A stretch of DNA of 11,921 nt. It comes from Acidimicrobiales bacterium. GTDB lineage: Bacteria; Actinomycetota; Acidimicrobiia; Acidimicrobiales; RAAP-2. The position numbers and the translations under genes are program-made. Every line of letters starts with the position of its first letter. Positions within the stretch are counted from its first letter, which is position 1. The stretch spans positions 1-11,921 of the forward strand of contig JADGOF010000037.1 of assembly GCA_017883105.1 (NCBI GenBank), in the 5' to 3' direction. This document shows positions 6,821-11,921 of this stretch, piece after piece. The notes under the pieces were generated by a model, which saw only the letters and a list, made by a program, of their open reading frames with translations, was not told the DNA's origin and did not search any database.

Positions 6821-7984
6821 TCAGTCTCGCAGGCGCTCGACCGCGTCCGGCACCGCCGCTAGTGCGTGCTCGATCTCGGCCGAGGTGGTGGTTGCCCCGA
6901 GGGAGAAGCGGATGCCGGAGCGGGCGTCGGCCGCTTCCAGGCCCATGGCCTCCAACACGTGGCTGGGCTCCACCGCGCCGCTCGAGCAGGCGGCCCCCGC
7001 CGACACGGCCACCCCGGCCTCGTCGAGCAGGACGACCAGTGCCTCGGCCTCGATGCCGGCAAAGCGCAGGTGGAGGATGCCCGCCACCCGGTCGTCCCGA
7101 TCCGCGGTCTCGGTAGTACCGGCCACGGTGGCGACCAGGCCGTCGCCCAGGCGATCGCGCAGCGCGGCCACCCGGGACACCGTGGCCTCCCGGTCGACCA
7201 CGGTGGCGGCCAGGGCGGCGGCCATGCCCGCCGCACCGGCCACGTTCGGGGTGCCGCTGCGGCGGCCCCGCTCCTGGCCACCGCCGTCGATCCGGGGGCG
7301 GAGACCGGTGCCATCGCGCACGACCAGCGCTCCCGACCCCTTCGGGCCGCCGAACTTGTGGGCGCTCACCGCGACCAGGTCGGCCAGGGCCGTGACCCGG
7401 GCCACGTCGAGCCACGGGGCGGCCTGGACCGCGTCGGTGTGCAGTACCGCGTCGGGCGACCGGTCTCGCACCGTCGCGGCCACGGCGTCGAGCGGCTGGA
7501 CGGTCCCTATCTCGTTGTTGACGGCCATGACGGAGACCAGGCCGACCTCGGCGGTGCACGCCTCGGCCAGCGCATCGAGGTCAACCAGGCCGTCCTTGCC
7601 GGGCCGCACCTCACGGAGCTCGGCGCCGGTGCGCCGTGCAAGAGCCCGGCACGCCCTAAGCACAGCGTGGTGCTCCATGGCCGTGCACACCAGTGCCCGG
7701 GGCGGGGCGGACGAAGAGGCCAGGGCGTCCCAGGCGCCGTGGACGGCCAGGTCGTCGGCCTCGGTGCCCCCGGAGGTCAGGACCACCTCACCCGGTGCCA
7801 CCCCCAGCAACTCGGCCAGCCGGTCCCGTGCGTCGTCCAGGGCGATCCGGGACAGTCGTGCCTCGGTGTGGGCACCCGACGGGTTGCCGACATGGCCGGC
7901 CAGGTATTCCAGCATGGCCTCGAGAGCCTCCGGCCGAAGCGGCGAGGAGGCCGCATGGTCGAGGTAGGTGCGGACCTTCGCCAT
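6821..7984 (-). CDS. iscS: Cysteine desulfurase (NifS/IscS family)
   Basis: 387 aa from ATG 7984. A PLP enzyme that takes sulfur from cysteine as an enzyme persulfide, leaving alanine. Visible: the N-terminal YLDHAASSPL motif, H105 (in MEHH) that stacks on PLP, HTDAVQ with D184, the Schiff-base lysine K210 in SAHKFGGPKG, the RSGTPN motif (242-247), and the catalytic C333 in GAACSSG. The active-site loop is short, as in the NifS/IscS class rather than SufS. I chose ATG 7984-7982 because it overlaps the dehydrogenase stop as TGATG; a GTG four codons upstream is the alternative. mnmA follows after 4 nt, so tRNA thiolation is the likely main role. Fe-S assembly is possible, but no scaffold gene (iscU or sufU) is in view. 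The symbol follows the mycobacterial iscS-mnmA pair; nifS would be an equal choice. Confidence 0.95.
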   Translation of the reverse strand: MAKVRTYLDHAASSPLRPEALEAMLEYLAGHVGNPSGAHTEARLSRIALDDARDRLAELLGVAPGEVVLTSGGTEADDLAVHGAWDALASSSAPPRALVCTAMEHHAVLRACRALARRTGAELREVRPGKDGLVDLDALAEACTAEVGLVSVMAVNNEIGTVQPLDAVAATVRDRSPDAVLHTDAVQAAPWLDVARVTALADLVAVSAHKFGGPKGSGALVVRDGTGLRPRIDGGGQERGRRSGTPNVAGAAGMAAALAATVVDREATVSRVAALRDRLGDGLVATVAGTTETADRDDRVAGILHLRFAGIEAEALVVLLDEAGVAVSAGAACSSGAVEPSHVLEAMGLEAADARSGIRFSLGATTTSAEIEHALAAVPDAVERLRD

Positions 7985-9387
7985 CAGGCGATCCACACCG
8001 ACTTCACGTTGCAGAACTCGTGGAGGCCCTGGGCCGAAAGCTCGCGGCCGATACCCGAGCTCTTGATCCCCCCGAAGGGCAGCTCGGGCATGGAGACCAC
8101 CATCCCGTTGACGAACACCTGGCCGGCCTGCAGCTCGTTGACGAAGCGCTGCTGCTCATCGGGTTCGTTGGTCCAGACGCTGGACCCCAGCCCGAACTCC
8201 GTGCCGTTGGCCAGAGCCAGGGCCTCGTCGGCATCGGCGACGGTGTAGAGCAGCGCAACGGGTCCGAAGACCTCTTCGGTGGCCACCCGCATCCCTCCGG
8301 TGATGCCGGTGATCACCGTGGGCCGATAGAAGAAGCCAGGATGATCGGGTCCACCGGGGCCGATCACGACCTCGCCTCCGCACAGGATGGTCGCCCCCTT
8401 GCTGCGGGCGTCCTCTACCTGGGTGGCGATGGTGTCGCGGCCGGCGGCCGTGACCAACGGACCCACCTCGGTGGCCGGGTCGAACGGGTCGCCCACGGTC
8501 AGGGCGTCCATGCCGGCCACGAACCCCTGGGTGAAGGCCTCGGCCACGTCCTGATGGACGATGAAGCGCTTGGCCGCGATGCAAGACTGGCCCGCGTTCT
8601 GCACCCGGGCCTGCACGCCCACCGACACCGCCCGCTCGAGATCGGCCGAGGGCAGCACGATGAAGGGATCGCTGCCCCCCAGTTCGAGCACCACCTTCTT
8701 CCCTGCTGCACCGGCCTGGGCAGCCACGGCCCGCCCGGCACCCACACTGCCGGTGAGGGTCACCGCGGCCACCCGGGGGTCAGCAATGACCGCTGCTACC
8801 TGGTCGGTCCCGATGAGCAGGGTCTGCAACACGCCTGCGGGGGCCCCCGCCCGGCGGAACAGGTCCTCCAGCAGTAAGGCGGTGCGGGGAACGCTCGGGG
8901 CGTGCTTCAGCAGTCCCACGTTGCCCACCATGACGGCAGGGGCGATGAACCTGGCCACCTGCCAGAGGGGGAAGTTCCACGGCATGATGGCCAGAATGGT
9001 CCCCAGGGGCTGGTAGGTGACCAGGCCGAGGGATGCATCGACGGGCACCTCCTGGTCGGTGAGCATGCCCTCCGCGTGGTCGGCGAACCACCGGAAGCTG
9101 CTGGCGCACTTGGCCACCTCACCCTTGGCCTGGGCGAACGGCTTCCCCATCTCCGTGGTGACCACGTGGGCGATGTCGGGAAGCTCCCCTTCGAGCAGTT
9201 CGGCCACGGTGACCAGCAGGCGCCCACGCTCGGTGAAGGTGGACCGGGCCCAGTCCGGTGCGGTCGCGGCGGCGACGGCCAAGCGGGACTCGACAGCGAC
9301 GGAGTCGTAGGGCTCGAAGGACTGGAGCAGCTCCCCGGTGGCGGGGTTGATGGTGGCGATGGGAGGACCGGAATCGGCAGGACTCAT
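7984..9387 (-). CDS. gabD: NAD(P)+-dependent succinate-semialdehyde dehydrogenase (GabD1/Sad type)
   Basis: 467 aa. It oxidises succinic semialdehyde to succinate, the last step of the GABA shunt. Aldehyde dehydrogenase hallmarks: MPWNFP with N138, GSVGAG at the nucleotide-binding turn, general base E235 in VLELGGSDPF, and nucleophile C269 in QNAGQSCIAAKRF. The ELGGSDPFI, YQPLG and C-terminal GLHEFCN...VWIA stretches closely match Mycobacterium GabD1 and E. coli Sad/YneI from memory, so this subfamily call is fairly firm. The substrate could still be another short semialdehyde. A TTG 11 codons upstream is in frame, but ATG 9387 gives the usual N-terminus. There is no clear Shine-Dalgarno, and a GATACT sequence ends 6 nt before the ATG, so a leaderless mRNA is possible. 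It is the first gene of the run that continues with iscS, overlapping it as TGATG. No GABA transaminase is seen. Confidence 0.9.
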   Translation of the reverse strand: MSPADSGPPIATINPATGELLQSFEPYDSVAVESRLAVAAATAPDWARSTFTERGRLLVTVAELLEGELPDIAHVVTTEMGKPFAQAKGEVAKCASSFRWFADHAEGMLTDQEVPVDASLGLVTYQPLGTILAIMPWNFPLWQVARFIAPAVMVGNVGLLKHAPSVPRTALLLEDLFRRAGAPAGVLQTLLIGTDQVAAVIADPRVAAVTLTGSVGAGRAVAAQAGAAGKKVVLELGGSDPFIVLPSADLERAVSVGVQARVQNAGQSCIAAKRFIVHQDVAEAFTQGFVAGMDALTVGDPFDPATEVGPLVTAAGRDTIATQVEDARSKGATILCGGEVVIGPGGPDHPGFFYRPTVITGITGGMRVATEEVFGPVALLYTVADADEALALANGTEFGLGSSVWTNEPDEQQRFVNELQAGQVFVNGMVVSMPELPFGGIKSSGIGRELSAQGLHEFCNVKSVWIA

Positions 9388-9393
9388 GGTCTC

Positions 9394-9399
9394 AGTATC
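9394..9399 (-). promoter_or_regulatory. Possible -10 box for a leaderless gabD transcript
   Basis: GATACT on the minus strand matches the -10 consensus at 4 of 6 bases and ends 6 nt before the gabD ATG, so transcription would begin at the start codon itself. The -35 region is poor: TTGCCG with a 15-nt spacer is the best I see. Leaderless genes are common in actinobacteria, but this is a weak call. Confidence 0.3.
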
Positions 9400-9407
9400 C
9401 CCCACCC

Positions 9408-9433
9408 CGGCGGCCGGCAAATCGCCGGCACCG
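9408..9433 (-). terminator. Possible small hairpin after the acyl-CoA ligase gene
   Basis: GCCGGC at 9413-9418 and 9424-9429 form a 6-bp stem with a 5-nt loop, extendable by 3 bp past a small internal loop. It lies in the 60-nt gap after the ligase stop and before gabD, where a terminator is expected. There is no U-tract, and GCCGGC is common in such GC-rich DNA. Confidence 0.3.
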
Positions 9434-9447
9434 CGTCTCGCCGTGGC

Positions 9448-10818
9448 TCATCCGAGATCGACCAATCCGGGGATGAGGGCGCGCTGCACCTTTCCGGTAG
9501 CCGTGCAGGGCAGGGCCTCCATCACCACGTACTGCTTGGGCCGCTTGTAGCCAGCCAGCCGGGCCGCGGCATGCGCCCTGGCGGCTTCGATCAACGGCGC
9601 GGCACCGTCTTCATCAGCGATTCCCCGGCCCTCGCCGGCGACCAGGGCGGCGCACACCCGCTGGCCCCACCGGTCGTCGGGGACGGAGAACACCGCCACC
9701 TCGCCGATGCAGTCCATCTCGCTCAGCACGGCCTCCACCTCGGCCGGGTACACGTTGACACCGCCCGAGATGATCAGGTCGTCACGGCGGCCGTCGATGA
9801 AGAGGTGGCCGTCGGCGTCGAGCCGGCCCAGGTCACCCACGGTGAAGGCGCCGCCCCGCCAGGCGGAGGCGGTCTTCGCTTCGTCCCGCCAGTAGCTGAA
9901 CCGAGCGAAGTCCGGCGGGCGGCACCAGATCGTCCCGTCCCCGTTCACCGAGATCGTGCGCCCGTGTCGGGCCCGACCCACCGTGCCCGGCCGGGCCTCC
10001 CACTCCGCGGGCGAGCACACGGTGAACTGGCCCTCGGTGGAGCCGTAGAACTCCCACAGCACATCAGCCCTCACCCGCCGCAGCGCCGCCCGCTTGAGGG
10101 CGGGAGGGCAGGGTGAGCCGGCGTGGACCAGCAGGCGCAGCGAGTCGAACCGATCCGGCCCTTCCCCCATCACCTCCAGCAATCGCTGCAACGCCGAGGG
10201 GGCCATGAAGGTGGTGGTCGGCGCCGGACCGTGGTCGCCCCTCAGCACCTCCCGGGCCACCCTGGCGTCGAACCGGCTGAGGATGACGCACGTCCCTCCC
10301 CGAAGCAGTGTCCCACCGGCAAAGCGGATGGACACCGAGTGGTACATGGGAGAGCAGACAAGATGGACATCCTCGGGTCCGAATGACCACTGATCCGCCT
10401 CGTCGGCGAAGGCAGCCGAGGCGAGGTCCGCATTCCAAAGTCCCGACCACACCCCTTTCGACCGACCGGTGGTTCCCGACGTGTAGTGCATGGGTCGGGC
10501 CAATGGATACGGTGCCAATTCGACCGGTGCACCGGTGTCCAGCACGGCCAGGTGCTCGGGGTCCCCGATGATCAGTTGCGGCTCGGCATCGGCGATCAGA
10601 TCGTCCCGTTCACTCGCAACCAACGTGGCGTTCAGCAGCACCGGCACCACACCGGTGCGAAGCGCTCCAAGGACGGCACACAGCAGCGATCCCGATGACG
10701 GGAGGGAGAAGGCCACTCGGTCGCCGGGTCGCAACCCGAACGCCCTGAACGATCCGGCTGCCCGACGCTGTGCCGCTTCGGCGTCACCGGCCGTCAGCAC
10801 CTCGACGGTAGCCCGCAT
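9448..10818 (-). CDS. AMP-forming acyl-CoA synthetase / ligase (FadD-like, compact)
   Basis: 456 aa. It should activate a carboxylic acid with ATP as acyl-adenylate and then load it on CoA. ANL-superfamily motifs are complete: the phosphate loop YTSGTTGRSKG (112-122), FYGSTEG (257-263), GDLG with D329, GRRDDLIISGG (343-353) followed by VNVYPAEVE, and K443 in TATGK. At 456 aa it is shorter than typical FadD proteins (about 500-560). The saving is in the N-terminal subdomain: only about 110 residues precede the phosphate loop. The start ATG is 2 nt after the MFS gene stop, with GAGGAG 11 nt upstream inside that gene. The open frame extends upstream through the MFS gene, but only as a shadow. 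Its acid substrate cannot be read from the sequence; the co-transcribed exporter suggests a dedicated small-molecule pathway. Confidence 0.9.
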   Translation of the reverse strand: MRATVEVLTAGDAEAAQRRAAGSFRAFGLRPGDRVAFSLPSSGSLLCAVLGALRTGVVPVLLNATLVASERDDLIADAEPQLIIGDPEHLAVLDTGAPVELAPYPLARPMHYTSGTTGRSKGVWSGLWNADLASAAFADEADQWSFGPEDVHLVCSPMYHSVSIRFAGGTLLRGGTCVILSRFDARVAREVLRGDHGPAPTTTFMAPSALQRLLEVMGEGPDRFDSLRLLVHAGSPCPPALKRAALRRVRADVLWEFYGSTEGQFTVCSPAEWEARPGTVGRARHGRTISVNGDGTIWCRPPDFARFSYWRDEAKTASAWRGGAFTVGDLGRLDADGHLFIDGRRDDLIISGGVNVYPAEVEAVLSEMDCIGEVAVFSVPDDRWGQRVCAALVAGEGRGIADEDGAAPLIEAARAHAAARLAGYKRPKQYVVMEALPCTATGKVQRALIPGLVDLG

Positions 10819-10820
10819 GC

Positions 10821-11921
10821 TCAGGGGAGCTCCTCGGTGGGAAGCATCGTGGACACGGGGAGGGTCGACACGGGGCCCCCCAACGCCGCGAAGATGGCCG
10901 GTCGTAACGCAGCAATGGCCACCATGCCGCCCATCAGCACCACCGCTCCGACCACGGTCACGGTTCGGACCCCGACGTGGTCGGCGATCCAACCTTGCAG
11001 CACGGCGCCAATGGGGTAGACGATGCCCAGACCCATCATGTAGATGCTCAGCACCCGCCCGCGGACCTCGGCCGGGGCCCGCAACTGGACCACGGTGTTG
11101 AGCCCCGACAGGACGGCGATGTAACCGGCACCGACGGCGAGGAAGGCGATTGCGGACACCCACAGAGACGGAGCCAGCCCATAGAGGACTAGAAGCACCG
11201 GCAGGAGGAACAGGGCACCCTCCAGCATGGTCCGCCGGCCAAATCGCTCGGCCAGCGACGGCAGGATGAGGGCCCCGGCCACCGCTCCGACTCCCTGGGC
11301 GGTGACCAGCACGGCAGTGGCCACAGGGAGGCTGATCCCGTGGACGCCGATCTCCCCGGCCATGGCCGGGACGAGGGCGATGAAGGGCGAGGCCAGCAAG
11401 GCCACAAAGGCGATCAATCCGATGGCAGCTCGGCAACCGGGCTCTGCTCGTGCCGCACGGGCGCCGGCCACAATTCGAGCCACGAACCGCACCACACCGG
11501 TGGGCGGCAGAGGCTTGGGCAGTTTCACCATGGTCAGGGCGATGACCACCGCGCCGAATGACGCTGCGTTGATTCCGAACACCAGGCCGTAGTCGTGGGT
11601 CACCAGGGCCAGTCCGGCCAGGGCGGGCCCGATCACCCGACCCAGGTTGAACTGCGCCGATGAAAGCGAGACCGCCCCCAAGAGGTCCTCGGTCGGCACC
11701 AGATCGGGGACCATGGCCTGGTAGGCAGGGAAGCCGATGGCCCCGGAGGCCCCACCCAGAAAGGCAAGGATCACCAGTACGGCAGGCGGATCGTGCCCCG
11801 TCGCCGCCAGCACGGCCAGCACGGCAGCGAAGGACATCTCGGCCAACGTGGTGACGATGAGCCATCGGCGCCGATCCAGACGGTCGGCCAGCGCGCCTCC
11901 GATCGGAGCGAGCAGTCCGAT
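10821..11921 (-). CDS. MFS transporter, MFS_3 / EntS-like, partial at 5' end
   Basis: 366 residues are visible up to the TGA at 10823-10821. The frame is open to the window edge, so the N-terminus (roughly one or two helices) is missing. Near the start of the visible part is GALADRLDRRRWL, the MFS motif A in the loop between helices 2 and 3. AYQAMVPDLVPTEDLLGAVSLSSAQFNLGRVIGPALAG is in the style of the MFS_3 group (enterobactin exporter EntS-like). A second loop copy (SLAERFGRR) marks the C-terminal half. About ten hydrophobic helices can be seen. It is probably a proton-driven exporter of a small molecule or siderophore-like product; the substrate is unknown. The acyl-CoA ligase gene begins 2 nt after its stop, so the two are one operon. 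An internal ATG at 11846 is not a real start, because motif A lies before it. Confidence 0.9.
   Translation of the reverse strand: MGLLAPIGGALADRLDRRRWLIVTTLAEMSFAAVLAVLAATGHDPPAVLVILAFLGGASGAIGFPAYQAMVPDLVPTEDLLGAVSLSSAQFNLGRVIGPALAGLALVTHDYGLVFGINAASFGAVVIALTMVKLPKPLPPTGVVRFVARIVAGARAARAEPGCRAAIGLIAFVALLASPFIALVPAMAGEIGVHGISLPVATAVLVTAQGVGAVAGALILPSLAERFGRRTMLEGALFLLPVLLVLYGLAPSLWVSAIAFLAVGAGYIAVLSGLNTVVQLRAPAEVRGRVLSIYMMGLGIVYPIGAVLQGWIADHVGVRTVTVVGAVVLMGGMVAIAALRPAIFAALGGPVSTLPVSTMLPTEELP

Noticed and set aside
10819..11865. N-terminal extension that would make the acyl-CoA ligase 805 aa
   Set aside because: The extra part lies out of frame within the MFS gene and reads as Arg/Gly-rich shadow. 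The adenylation domain begins after ATG 10818.

Overview
The window is high-GC DNA with strong G/C bias at third codon positions, GTG as well as ATG starts, and tightly packed genes. The protein types (a PASTA Ser/Thr kinase, a GabD1-like dehydrogenase very close to the mycobacterial type, and the neighbourhood iscS-mnmA-ligA) point to an actinobacterium. An Acidimicrobiia-like lineage is my best guess, but this is an inference. All eight genes lie on the minus strand, so transcription runs from position 11921 towards 1. I see no tRNA, rRNA, insertion sequence, CRISPR array or prophage gene.

In transcription order: (1) 11921-9448, a 5'-truncated MFS_3-type exporter followed after 2 nt by a compact AMP-forming acyl-CoA ligase. 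(2) 9387-3641, a four-gene run: GabD1-type succinate-semialdehyde dehydrogenase, cysteine desulfurase, tRNA 2-thiouridylase MnmA and NAD+-dependent DNA ligase LigA. Its junctions are TGATG, a 4-nt gap and ATGA, so it looks like one translationally coupled operon. The desulfurase and MnmA are natural partners, one supplying persulfide sulfur and the other using it to thiolate tRNA U34. LigA and the dehydrogenase have no obvious link to that pathway. (3) 3640-3158, a gene-free stretch of about 480 nt with a good sigma-70-like promoter and a predicted leader of about 295 nt. (4) 3157-2471, a secreted six-cysteine protein of unknown function with an excellent Shine-Dalgarno, followed by two hairpins. 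The second is a perfect 15-bp stem with a cUUCGg tetraloop. (5) 2249-1, a transmembrane Ser/Thr kinase with four PASTA repeats, whose stop overlaps (GTGA) the start of a small CxxC/HxHxH protein that runs off the window.

Most of the content is core metabolism and information processing. The parts most worth a second look are the kinase, whose activation-loop phospho-threonine positions hold acidic residues, together with its coupled metal-knuckle partner; and the orphan secreted protein, with its long structured leader and tetraloop-capped hairpins. I found no convincing new multi-gene system.
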